Source: Ignavibacteriales bacterium (GTDB lineage: Bacteria > Bacteroidota > Ignavibacteria > Ignavibacteriales > Ignavibacteriaceae). Taken from it: a DNA stretch of 7,123 nt. Of the stretch, positions 1-6,919 are shown piece after piece (position 1 is the first letter of the stretch; each line of letters opens with the position of its first letter). The DNA lies in the NCBI GenBank assembly GCA_003142915.1, contig PLNZ01000285.1:1-7123 (forward strand), read 5' to 3'. The translations under genes and the position numbers were made by a program. The notes under the pieces were generated by a model. That model had not been told where the DNA came from and did no database searches. It saw only the letters and a program-made list of their open reading frames with translations.

Positions 1-594
1 GATATAACTAATGACGGTAAATCGGAAATTATTGCGGCGACAACGGACGGAAGAATATTTGCAATTGACGGCAATGCCGGATTAGTTGTAACAGGGTTTC
101 CTATATCTTCCGGCGCGGAACTTTCAAGTACTCCGGCATTATATGAATACAATGGAAATTTATCTATAGCTGTATATAATCAACAGGGAAATTTTTCTGC
201 CTGGGCAATTGGTGCCGGTGAAGGAACAGTCTTTTGGCCTGAAGAAAACGGTAATAACCAGAACAGCGGGTACATAGGTGCGGCTTCAAGCTTGAATTTT
301 ACAAATACCTTTTTCCCGGCAATAAAGGCATATAACTATCCTAACCCGGTTTATAGCGGAGAAACCCGCATACATTATTATGTATCTGAAGATTCAAAAA
401 TAGATATAAAAATTTTTGATGTTGCGGGTGATTATGTAGCCCATCTGACGGATAATGCTCAAGGCGGCCTTGCAAAAGAAACTCTGTGGAATATAGGCAA
501 CATTCAAAGCGGTGTGTATTTTGCAAGCATCAAAGCAACTGGTGTAAGCGGGAGAGTTGGAACAAATATTATTAAAATTGCTGTTATTAAATAA
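1..594 (+). CDS. Secreted beta-propeller-like protein with T9SS type A C-terminal sorting domain (3' part only)
   Basis: The reading frame is open from the first base of the window and ends at TAA 592-594, followed at once by a second in-frame TAA. The 197 visible residues are the C-terminus of a longer protein whose start lies outside. Residues 1-90 begin with an FG-GAP/VCBS-like motif (DITNDGKSEI) followed by TDGRIFAID and a short repeat-like stretch, as in PQQ- or FG-GAP-type beta-propellers. Residues from about 105 to the end form a T9SS type A sorting domain: YNYPNPV at 111-117, then a beta strand of the I-x-I-x-I-F-D type with G, then SGVYFA near the end and a final KIAVIK. In the known family this domain directs export through the type IX secretion system and is usually cleaved or anchored at the cell surface. 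A TTG at 292 could be mistaken for a start, but it falls inside the continuous domain. The enzymatic role, if any, lies upstream and cannot be judged. Confidence 0.9.
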   Translation, partial: DITNDGKSEIIAATTDGRIFAIDGNAGLVVTGFPISSGAELSSTPALYEYNGNLSIAVYNQQGNFSAWAIGAGEGTVFWPEENGNNQNSGYIGAASSLNFTNTFFPAIKAYNYPNPVYSGETRIHYYVSEDSKIDIKIFDVAGDYVAHLTDNAQGGLAKETLWNIGNIQSGVYFASIKATGVSGRVGTNIIKIAVIK

Positions 595-637
595 TAAAGT
601 TTTAATTATTGACTTCAAGTCCTCCGGTGTTCTTTCG

Positions 638-665
638 CTGACAAACCCGGCATATTTTCTATATT
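638..665 (+). promoter_or_regulatory. Possible sigma-70-like promoter for the peptidase/barrel gene
   Basis: CTGACA at 638-643 and TATATT at 660-665 are separated by 16 bp, each box one base away from the classical TTGACA/TATAAT consensus. Transcription would start near 672 and give a leader of about 40 nt before the ATG at 712. No convincing intrinsic terminator lies between the preceding stop (594) and this point, so read-through from the upstream gene is also possible. Bacteroidota-type promoters differ from this consensus, which lowers confidence. Confidence 0.3.
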
Positions 666-670
666 ACCCG

Positions 671-711
671 GTGAAAAAAAGTAAGCTATTTTTTTACTAA
701 ACTAAAAACTA
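671..711 (+). other. AT-rich leader without Shine-Dalgarno, with weak A/T hairpin and ACTAA repeats
   Basis: GTGAAAAAA (671-679) can pair with TTTTTTTAC (689-697) around a 9-nt loop. The stem is almost only A-T pairs with one G-T wobble, so it should be unstable. ACTAA occurs at 696, 701 and 708 and again at 721 just inside the gene. No purine-rich Shine-Dalgarno sequence precedes the ATG at 712, which is common in Bacteroidota-type genomes where A-rich leaders support initiation. Confidence 0.3.
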
Positions 712-3700
712 ATGAAAATAACTAAACAATTTATACCTAAAATTTTTACTTTCATTTTTACAATATTATTAATTCAATCGAATTCATATTCACAGTTTAC
801 GGATTTTCATCCCGAGTTAAAATGGTATACTATTAAAGGTGAACATTGTCAGGTGCATTTCCATAGCGGCGCTGAAAGAACGGCAAAAGTTGTTGCGAAA
901 ATTGCTGATGAAGTAATTGGCCCATTATCTTCGCTTTATGATTATGACCCCGGTGTTATTCATTATATTATAAAAGATATAGACGATTATTCAAACGGGG
1001 CAACTTATTTTTTTGATAATAGAATTGAAATCTGGACAAGCGCTCTTGATTTTGATTTACGCGGCACTCATAACTGGCTTAGGAATGTTATTACGCATGA
1101 AACAACACACATGGTTCAGATTCAATCTGCCATGAAGATTACCAGAACACTTCCGGCTTTTTTTTTACAGGTGTTGAATTATGAAGACGAAAGAAGGCCG
1201 GATATTTTATACGGCTTTCCAAATGTAATGGTGTCATATCCATTAGCAACAGTTAATATTCCCGCATGGTTTGCCGAAGGTACAGCGCAGTATCAGCGTA
1301 AAGAATTCAGCTATGACAATTGGGATACACACAGAGATATGGTATTAAGATGCTATGCTCTAAGTAATAGTATGCTTACATGGAATCAAATGGGTATTTT
1401 TGATAAGACAAGTTTGGGAAATGAATCTGTCTATAATTCCGGTTTTGCATTAACAAGATATATCTCTGAAAAATACGGCGAAGATAAGATTGAAAAAATA
1501 AGCCATGATCTTGGTAAATTCGGTGTGTTTACAATGGATCATGCTTTTAAAGATGTGTTAGGAAAAGATGGTAATGAAATATATAACGAATGGAGAGACT
1601 TCCTGGTAAGCGACTACAAGAAAAGAAGTAATGATGTTCTATCTAATTTAGTTACCGGAGATACAATTTCTGCCAAGGGATTTGGAAATTTTTATCCTGT
1701 CTTTTCAAAAGACGGAACCAAATTTGCTTATATCTCAAATAAATCTGCTGATTATTTTTCAATCGCAAACGCGTATGTTTATGATCTTAAGACTAAAAAA
1801 GAAAAAATATTTGCATCATCGGTTAACTCAACTTTAAGCTGGGTCCCCGGTAAAAACGAAATAATATTTACCAGGCTGGATGAAGATAATCCTAATTGGA
1901 ATAATGTACATGATATTTACATGCATGATTTTGATAAAGATAAAGAAACAAGACTGACATTTGATCTTCGTGCCAACCAGCCTTCTATTTCAAATGATGG
2001 CAGTAAGATTGTATTCATTTTTGAACGTGACGGTACGACAAATCTAGGAACGGTCGATTTTAGCGGAAAGAATTTTAAACAGCTCACTTCCTTTAATAAC
2101 GGGGAACAGGTTTATCAACCGAAATTTTCTCCCGATGACAGCTATATTATTTTCGATTATTCCTATGCCGATAACAGAAGCATTGCTAAAATTGATACCG
2201 GTGGAAGTAACTTCCGGTTTTTAATTAAAACTAAAAATGATAATAGGAACTCAACTTTCGATAAAACCGGAAATTTAATTTATTGTTCCGATTCTACGGG
2301 TATATTTAATATCTATTCTTATAATTTGAGGACGGGGGAGAAGAAACAGCTTACAAATGTAATCGGAGGAACTTTTATGCCTTCGATTGACAATAATGGA
2401 AATATTTTATATACGGGGTACACTTCAAAAGGATTTAAAATTTTTGAAATTACGCCCGAACAGGAAGGTAAAGTTTTTGCCGGCAAAGATTACCAATGGA
2501 TAAATGACCCGCCTTTAAATCAGGATAAGCCCAAGGGCGATTTAGCAAAATTTGACCTTGCTTCTTACCAAAATTATGATGATTATAAAATACCGGATTA
2601 TAAAGAAGAGCCTTACCAGGGCACCTTTTCAAAAATGACTTTTTATCCATACTTAAGGTACGATAACTACAATACATCAAACAGTTTTATTGAAAAACTA
2701 AAGCCGGGTGTTTATTTGTCTTCAAGCGATATGCTTGACAGGTATGCATTGTGTGCAGGTGCTGATATAAATATACGGATGGAATGGGACCTTTTCCTTA
2801 TACTCAGTTATAGGAACAAAATTCCCGGACTTTTTGATTTGGGAATAAAACCTGAGCTTTCAATTGAAGTATATGATATAAGCAGACAGGCAAATACTTC
2901 ACTTGGATTCGGAGGGGATACAGTTGGTTCCAGTGTGAGCTATCTTTACAGTGTTCCTATTAATATAAGTTATAACCTTTTTGAAGTTGACTTTGCCGCC
3001 AAACAAAAAATTTTTTCTCGCGGACAAGATCTGGAATTCAGGTATATTTTTAGCCGGTATTCTGATGATTTAAGCAGCTTTATTGTTCCCAACAGCGATC
3101 CCACTGAACTTTATCCTGCAACTAACGATTTTTATTTTATCGGTAACGTTTTTCAATTAAAATATACTTTAGACATGACAAAACCGGCAGTTGACGACGA
3201 AATTAACCCCATCGGCACTTTGGTTGATCTTACCTATAATTATGAATTAAATGAATTTAACCCTGATGGAAATTATACGGTAGTGAATGGTATTCTGGAG
3301 CCCGTATATAATAATTATGATTTTCACCGGCTGGAATTAAACACTGAAATTCGTTTCCCTGTTTTTGAAAGTAGTACTCTGACTACAAAGCTAAGACTTG
3401 GAAATATTTTCGGTCCTACCGTACCGGACTTTTTTGATTTTTATTTAGGCGGTATTGTAGGTATGAAGGCTTATCCTTTTTATGCTGTAAGCGGCAATAA
3501 AATCGGCTGGTTTGATTTGACATACAGGTTCCCGTTATTTAGGAATATTGATGTAAGGTTTGGGCATGTATACCTTGATAAGATTTTTATGTCGTTCTAT
3601 GGAGACATTGGTAATGCATGGAATGGTAATTTTGATGCAACTCAGTTAAAGAAAGGCGCCGGGTCGGAAATTAGAATACAAATGAATTCATTTTATATCT

Positions 3701-3831
3701 TCCCGACAGATCTTTTCTTTGACGCTGCTTATGGTTTTGATAAGTTTTCAGAGGATATAAACAATACAATTGTAACATACGGGCAAGAATGGAGATTCTA
3801 TGCCGGTCTTTTATTCGGTTTTGATATTTAA
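712..3831 (+). CDS. Outer-membrane fusion protein: gluzincin-type peptidase domain, TolB/PD40 beta-propeller, Omp85-like beta-barrel
   Basis: A 1039-residue exported protein. Residues 1-28 are a signal peptide: Lys-rich start, a hydrophobic Phe/Ile/Leu core, and a likely cleavage at SYS-Q. Residues about 35-310 form a peptidase-MA-like domain with the zinc motif HETTH at 129-133 (His129, Glu130, His133) and a likely third ligand Glu189 in PAWFAEG, the arrangement seen in gluzincins. Residues about 320-583 contain repeated PD40/TolB-type blades (for example FSKDGTKFAYIS, ISNDGSKIVFI, FSPDDSYIIFDY, each a strand preceded by a D-G turn). After a charged linker, residues about 640-1039 are a strand-rich barrel with Omp85 hallmarks: LGGIVGMKAYPF at 912-923, where Omp85 proteins usually have an RGY-type motif, then a TYRFPLF strand, a GDIGNAW strand and a final strand ending GFDI. 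No POTRA domain is visible. By family knowledge the barrel sits in the outer membrane with the peptidase and propeller probably periplasmic; substrate unknown. ATG at 712 is chosen because the signal peptide begins there. Confidence 0.88.
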   Translation: MKITKQFIPKIFTFIFTILLIQSNSYSQFTDFHPELKWYTIKGEHCQVHFHSGAERTAKVVAKIADEVIGPLSSLYDYDPGVIHYIIKDIDDYSNGATYFFDNRIEIWTSALDFDLRGTHNWLRNVITHETTHMVQIQSAMKITRTLPAFFLQVLNYEDERRPDILYGFPNVMVSYPLATVNIPAWFAEGTAQYQRKEFSYDNWDTHRDMVLRCYALSNSMLTWNQMGIFDKTSLGNESVYNSGFALTRYISEKYGEDKIEKISHDLGKFGVFTMDHAFKDVLGKDGNEIYNEWRDFLVSDYKKRSNDVLSNLVTGDTISAKGFGNFYPVFSKDGTKFAYISNKSADYFSIANAYVYDLKTKKEKIFASSVNSTLSWVPGKNEIIFTRLDEDNPNWNNVHDIYMHDFDKDKETRLTFDLRANQPSISNDGSKIVFIFERDGTTNLGTVDFSGKNFKQLTSFNNGEQVYQPKFSPDDSYIIFDYSYADNRSIAKIDTGGSNFRFLIKTKNDNRNSTFDKTGNLIYCSDSTGIFNIYSYNLRTGEKKQLTNVIGGTFMPSIDNNGNILYTGYTSKGFKIFEITPEQEGKVFAGKDYQWINDPPLNQDKPKGDLAKFDLASYQNYDDYKIPDYKEEPYQGTFSKMTFYPYLRYDNYNTSNSFIEKLKPGVYLSSSDMLDRYALCAGADINIRMEWDLFLILSYRNKIPGLFDLGIKPELSIEVYDISRQANTSLGFGGDTVGSSVSYLYSVPINISYNLFEVDFAAKQKIFSRGQDLEFRYIFSRYSDDLSSFIVPNSDPTELYPATNDFYFIGNVFQLKYTLDMTKPAVDDEINPIGTLVDLTYNYELNEFNPDGNYTVVNGILEPVYNNYDFHRLELNTEIRFPVFESSTLTTKLRLGNIFGPTVPDFFDFYLGGIVGMKAYPFYAVSGNKIGWFDLTYRFPLFRNIDVRFGHVYLDKIFMSFYGDIGNAWNGNFDATQLKKGAGSEIRIQMNSFYIFPTDLFFDAAYGFDKFSEDINNTIVTYGQEWRFYAGLLFGFDI

Positions 3832-4017
3832 GAAATAAAATTTATTGTTGAAGCGGCTGCAATTACCACAGCGCTAATTTATAACCATAAAGGGATTACT
3901 CAAACAGGTTTCTTCCAAAACTATGTTAATCAGCACTGGAGTATAATTAGGTTTTCCGAATGGACTCTGGCAAATATTAAAAACATAAATGCCGATGTTG
4001 AAGCTGCTCAATTATAG
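3832..4017 (+). pseudogene. Start-less in-frame coding relic behind the barrel gene
   Basis: Immediately after the TAA at 3829-3831, 61 sense codons continue in the same frame until TAG at 4015-4017. They contain no ATG, GTG or TTG. The translation reads like real protein and not spacer: an Ala/Ile-rich stretch (IVEAAAITTALIYNHKG) followed by TGFFQNYVNQHW and IIRFSEWT, with well-placed Trp and His. From memory this pattern (hydrophobic helix, N-x-KG, then F-x-x-Y/F-x-x-x-HW and R-x-x-EW) resembles the N-terminal part of hypothetical envelope proteins in Bacteroidota/Ignavibacteria, but I could not search to confirm. The most economical reading is an internal fragment of a decayed gene that lost both its start and most of its body. 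The alternatives are a stop-codon read-through extension of the barrel protein, or a chance open frame in low-GC DNA; the latter seems unlikely given the composition. Confidence 0.5.
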
Positions 4018-4019
4018 AA

Positions 4020-4065
4020 GAAAGTTTAGAGCTATAATAAAAAATACAAACTGCTCTAAGCTTTC
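4020..4065. terminator. Hairpin between convergent transcription units
   Basis: The arms at 4020-4032 and 4053-4065 pair over 13 bp with one G-T wobble; the core TTAGAGC/GCTCTAA is perfect, and the loop is 20 nt and A-rich. On the plus strand a run of seven T (4073-4079) follows eight bases after the stem. On the minus strand the tail is only moderately T-rich. Its place between two convergent blocks suggests a shared terminator, probably stronger for plus-strand transcripts, although the gap before the T run is longer than in a textbook intrinsic terminator. It overlaps the stop codon (4064-4066) of the small minus-strand gene. Confidence 0.5.
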
Positions 4066-4483
4066 AATTAAATTTTTTTAATTTGTCCAGTAAAGCAAGA
4101 ATTCTATAAATAAAACTATCCACAAATTTCCCGGCCTCGGGGAACATTTTGCCATATCTTGTTAGATTGGTGGAGTTACTTTCGATTAAAATTGTCCAAA
4201 GATGAACTGCACGCGATTGTAGAATACGGCTTTCAAATGTTTGGTGCTGAGTTAAAGAAAGCTCCCTAAACATTTCTTCGTTAGCCGATCTTATTCCAGT
4301 AATAATACTTAATATTTCCCTTTTGGTCTCATCATCGTAAGATGGTTCAATAATTTCGGTAATTTTATGATTATAATTACCATTTAATACTGCTTCAACT
4401 TCATATAGTTCTTCTTCAAGAATTTTTGCCGTTACCGACAGACTCCGGCGGTGATTAGGAGAAAGTAAATTTTTATCAACCAT
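4064..4483 (-). CDS. Small helical protein of unknown function, coupled to the dynamin-like gene
   Basis: I do not recognise this family. From the ATG at 4483 it encodes 139 residues, predicted largely helical, with no signal peptide, no transmembrane segment and no cysteine. An N-terminal charged helix (about 14-35, rich in Glu/Leu) is followed by a linker with DDETKREI, a long middle helix region (about 52-105) with a single Trp at 96, and a C-terminal amphipathic helix (about 117-138) ending in Lys-rich KLKKFN. This could be a four-helix-bundle-type protein. The frame also has a TTG five codons upstream (4498), which would overlap the GTPase gene by 14 bp. I prefer the ATG because it follows the GTPase stop TAG after a single base, typical of translational coupling. 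No clear Shine-Dalgarno precedes it, so ribosomes finishing the GTPase probably restart here. The tight linkage suggests the product works with the GTPase, perhaps as partner or regulator; this is inference only. Confidence 0.8.
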   Translation of the reverse strand: MVDKNLLSPNHRRSLSVTAKILEEELYEVEAVLNGNYNHKITEIIEPSYDDETKREILSIITGIRSANEEMFRELSLTQHQTFESRILQSRAVHLWTILIESNSTNLTRYGKMFPEAGKFVDSFIYRILALLDKLKKFN

Positions 4484-4484
4484 G

Positions 4485-6218
4485 CTATTCGTTTTCAATT
4501 AATTTTATTGAATTAAGCAGCAAAAGATCTTTAGTAGTTTTTTCCAGCCTCGGTTCTAATTGTTGCTCACTTATACTTATATTTTTCAGGGCTGCTGAAA
4601 TAGTTGAGTTTATATAAAAAATGATTTGATCAGTTTTTTCATCCATATCATATTTAAATTTAAAGGCAGTGTCTAATATTGATACCCTGTAAAAGCTGAA
4701 AACATTGCCGGAATTAACCATAGTCTTTTCTTCGACTTCCTTTTTCATCCTGGACAATAATAATTTTATAAAAAATCTTCGCGGGTAAAAATATGAAATT
4801 ATTTTAAGCATATCTATTTCAAGGAAAAGAGGTTCGTCTTTGGTGCGGTATACAAATTCCGAAGGCTTTTCAAATGTAATTTCCTCCAATAATAGCGGAG
4901 ATGAAATATTAAATAAGCCGGCAGAAATATCGGCAGTTTTTTTTATCAATTCGTTAATATTTAAAGCTGAAGCTTTTATGATATCCAGGTAGTTCTGATA
5001 TAAACGTGCCTCAAACTTTAAACGCCAATGTTCAAAATCTGAAGTTAATTTAGATGCAAAGTAATCCCGTATAAGGGAAAGAAGATTTGCTTTTCGTGCT
5101 TTACGCAATGACATAAGATATTCAGTGACAGAATTAAACATTCCTTCAGCTTGTCTTTTGTTAAAATTGCTCATTTCAATTTCGAGCCCGATAATCAGAT
5201 CATCAATTTGTCCATTAAAATTATAGAGTGCTAACTTCTTTTCGCGGATTATCTTATCCATTTCATAATTAAACTGCTTAATTTTATCTTCAAAAATATT
5301 AATGGGAGTCTTAAGGGCATTTAATTCAAGTTCAAGCGAAAAGGATAACCGGGAAGTGAACCTATCTAATTTTTTCTGCAAATTATTGCGAAGAATAGAA
5401 ACTTTTTCAGATTTAATCGAACTTTTTATTTCATCTTCAAGAGCTGTAATGCCGCTTTGGGAAAGTAATGCCTTATCATTGCACATTTTGGCTTCCGACG
5501 CGTCTTTAGCAGATACAGGAAAAATTTTAGGACTGAGATTATGATTGGAAGCAGTCAAAATGTTTTTTGTGTAGTTTATAACTTCTTTTTGAGCATTTTC
5601 ACTTACCAAGTCAATTTTATTCATTACAAAATAAAGTTTGTCTACATTCAAGCGGATATCCTCAAAGAATTGAAACTCCGTTTGAGTAATAGGAGGATCG
5701 ATAGAAAGGACAAAAATCGCCGCGTCAATCTTTGAGATAAAGCTTTCTGTAGATTTTGTATTATGAAGAAACAAGGAGCCAATGCCAGGCGTATCGATTA
5801 AAATTATGCCGTCTTTTAAAAATTCAGAAGGATAAAGTATTTCAACAAACCTGACCTTTTTTATGTTTGACGGATTGCCGGACTCGGTTGTGTAATTAAA
5901 CAATTCATGCCCGGGGATTAAAAGCTCTTTGTCATCTTCAAATATTACATTGACTATTTGTTCTTCACCAAATTTAATCATGGTTATCATGGAAGTAAGC
6001 GGCAATACTGCTGTGGGAAGAATATCAATCCCAATGAGAGAATTAATTAACGAACTTTTACCCCTTTTAAACTGCCCGATAACGGCAAGATAGAGGTACT
6101 CATTTTTTAATTTTTTCAGTTCCAATTTTAATTCTGCTGCAAAAGAAAGCTGGTTATAATCGTTTGAAAGTTGAATCAAACAATCGAATTTATCTGAATA
6201 TTGTTCTGTAAATTGCAT
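4485..6218 (-). CDS. Dynamin-like large GTPase (bacterial dynamin family)
   Basis: A 577-residue protein with a complete N-terminal GTPase domain: P-loop GQFKRGKSS at 48-56 (Lys54, Ser55), a switch I Thr around 75 in LPLTS, DTPGIG at 142-147, NKID at 200-203 and SAKDA at 236-240. The G-x-F-K/x-R-GKSS loop and the LPTAVLPLTS stretch are characteristic of bacterial dynamin-like proteins. Residues from about 262 to 465 are long charged helices expected to form the neck and trunk. A hydrophobic/basic patch at about 469-492 (IISYFYPRRFFIKLLL) sits where related proteins have their membrane-contacting segment, followed by further helices to the end. By family knowledge such GTPases are cytoplasmic, bind lipid and remodel or protect membranes; the specific role here is unknown. 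The start ATG at 6218 lies 17 bp behind the metallophosphoesterase stop, with TAAGGAAG overlapping that stop. Bacterial dynamins often come in tandem pairs; here only one is present, followed by a small helical gene. Confidence 0.92.
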   Translation of the reverse strand: MQFTEQYSDKFDCLIQLSNDYNQLSFAAELKLELKKLKNEYLYLAVIGQFKRGKSSLINSLIGIDILPTAVLPLTSMITMIKFGEEQIVNVIFEDDKELLIPGHELFNYTTESGNPSNIKKVRFVEILYPSEFLKDGIILIDTPGIGSLFLHNTKSTESFISKIDAAIFVLSIDPPITQTEFQFFEDIRLNVDKLYFVMNKIDLVSENAQKEVINYTKNILTASNHNLSPKIFPVSAKDASEAKMCNDKALLSQSGITALEDEIKSSIKSEKVSILRNNLQKKLDRFTSRLSFSLELELNALKTPINIFEDKIKQFNYEMDKIIREKKLALYNFNGQIDDLIIGLEIEMSNFNKRQAEGMFNSVTEYLMSLRKARKANLLSLIRDYFASKLTSDFEHWRLKFEARLYQNYLDIIKASALNINELIKKTADISAGLFNISSPLLLEEITFEKPSEFVYRTKDEPLFLEIDMLKIISYFYPRRFFIKLLLSRMKKEVEEKTMVNSGNVFSFYRVSILDTAFKFKYDMDEKTDQIIFYINSTISAALKNISISEQQLEPRLEKTTKDLLLLNSIKLIENE

Positions 6219-6230
6219 AGTTTATATATA

Positions 6231-6238
6231 CTTCCTTA
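6231..6238 (-). promoter_or_regulatory. Shine-Dalgarno of the dynamin-like gene, overlapping the upstream stop codon
   Basis: On the minus strand TAAGGAAG begins with the TAA stop of the metallophosphoesterase. Its GGAAG end lies 12 bases before the ATG at 6218, a somewhat long spacing. It supports that start and suggests the two genes are translated from one mRNA. Confidence 0.5.
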
Positions 6239-6919
6239 CTTGTATAAAAGCAATTTTCTTAAGCCGTCTTTAGTGCTTTTAGGAAGCGGGCTTTTCATCA
6301 AATCAGCAATTGTATTTTCAACATCATAGCTAATTCGTTTAAGCAAAATCATTTTGTTTTCATAAACAGCATAGCAAGCCTGTCCGCCGTCTCTTGCAAG
6401 CCCAACGCTGCCGGGATTTACAACAAGAGTGTTATCAATTTCTTTTTTATACTGGACATGCGTGTGCCCTAATAAAATATATTCGGCAAAAATATTTTTA
6501 ATTTCATGTCCTATTTCGTCCTCCCCTAAATATTTATAAATATCGCCTTGCGGGGAAGCATGTGCTAAAAAGAAAGAATTATCATCTAAATGAGCTTTAT
6601 CAAGAACCGGCATATCTCTCAGGAACTTTTTATCATCTTCAACTAATAATGTTTTATGCCATTCTCTCGTAACAATTGAATATTCCCGGAAAGGACCCAT
6701 GCAATTGCAGTCGGTATCAAATCCAAGGGCGTTATCATGGTTGCCGCGGACATAATAATCAGCATTTTCTTTTATGAATGTTAAACATTCTTTTGGATGC
6801 GGGCCGTAATCCACAACATCACCAAGGAAGATCAGCTTATCAAAATCAACTGCGGAGTTTAGGACAGCCTGAAGCGCCGGATAGTTAGCGTGAATGTCTG
6901 AAACTATTAAAACTTTCAT
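6236..6919 (-). CDS. YfcE/MJ0936-like metallophosphoesterase (calcineurin-like phosphodiesterase)
   Basis: A 227-residue cytoplasmic enzyme of the small two-metal phosphodiesterase family. All signature motifs are present: D-x-H at 8-10 (SDIHAN), GDVVDYGP at 33-40, GNHD at 59-62, His120 in AHASP, GHTH at 151-154 and NPGSVG at 168-173. By family knowledge these side chains hold two divalent metals that hydrolyse phosphodiesters; the natural substrate cannot be told from sequence. A CNC pair at 71-73, just after GNHD, is followed by an F-R-x-Y segment, a feature I recall from one subfamily. The open frame extends 26 codons further to a TTG at 6997, but family members begin at MKVLIVSDIHAN, the ATG at 6919 has an AAGAG element 6 bases upstream, and the extension would occupy the divergent control region, so I use 6919. 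It is probably the first gene of the operon with the dynamin-like GTPase. Confidence 0.93.
   Translation of the reverse strand: MKVLIVSDIHANYPALQAVLNSAVDFDKLIFLGDVVDYGPHPKECLTFIKENADYYVRGNHDNALGFDTDCNCMGPFREYSIVTREWHKTLLVEDDKKFLRDMPVLDKAHLDDNSFFLAHASPQGDIYKYLGEDEIGHEIKNIFAEYILLGHTHVQYKKEIDNTLVVNPGSVGLARDGGQACYAVYENKMILLKRISYDVENTIADLMKSPLPKSTKDGLRKLLLYK

Noticed and set aside
341..618. Minus-strand open frames opposite the T9SS sorting domain
   Set aside because: The plus-strand frame carries a clear sorting domain; the opposite frames are shadows.
611..621. Palindrome GACTTCAAGTC after the first gene as a terminator
   Set aside because: A five-base stem with a one-base loop cannot fold as a normal hairpin and no T run follows directly.
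2450..2680. Minus-strand open frame inside the barrel gene
   Set aside because: It is antisense to a continuous, well-supported coding frame and its translation has no family features.
4033..4038. TATAAT in the hairpin loop as a promoter -10 box
   Set aside because: No reasonable -35 element lies at 16-18 bp upstream, and plus-strand transcription from here would run antisense into the small gene. It is a chance match in an A/T-rich loop.
4484..4498. TTG start for the small helical gene overlapping the dynamin-like gene by 14 bp
   Set aside because: An ATG one base after the GTPase stop is the better start, and the five extra residues add no recognisable feature.
5302..5735. Two plus-strand open frames inside the dynamin-like gene
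   Set aside because: They lie antisense to conserved GTPase sequence, show no domain-like composition, and are explained as shadows of the real frame.
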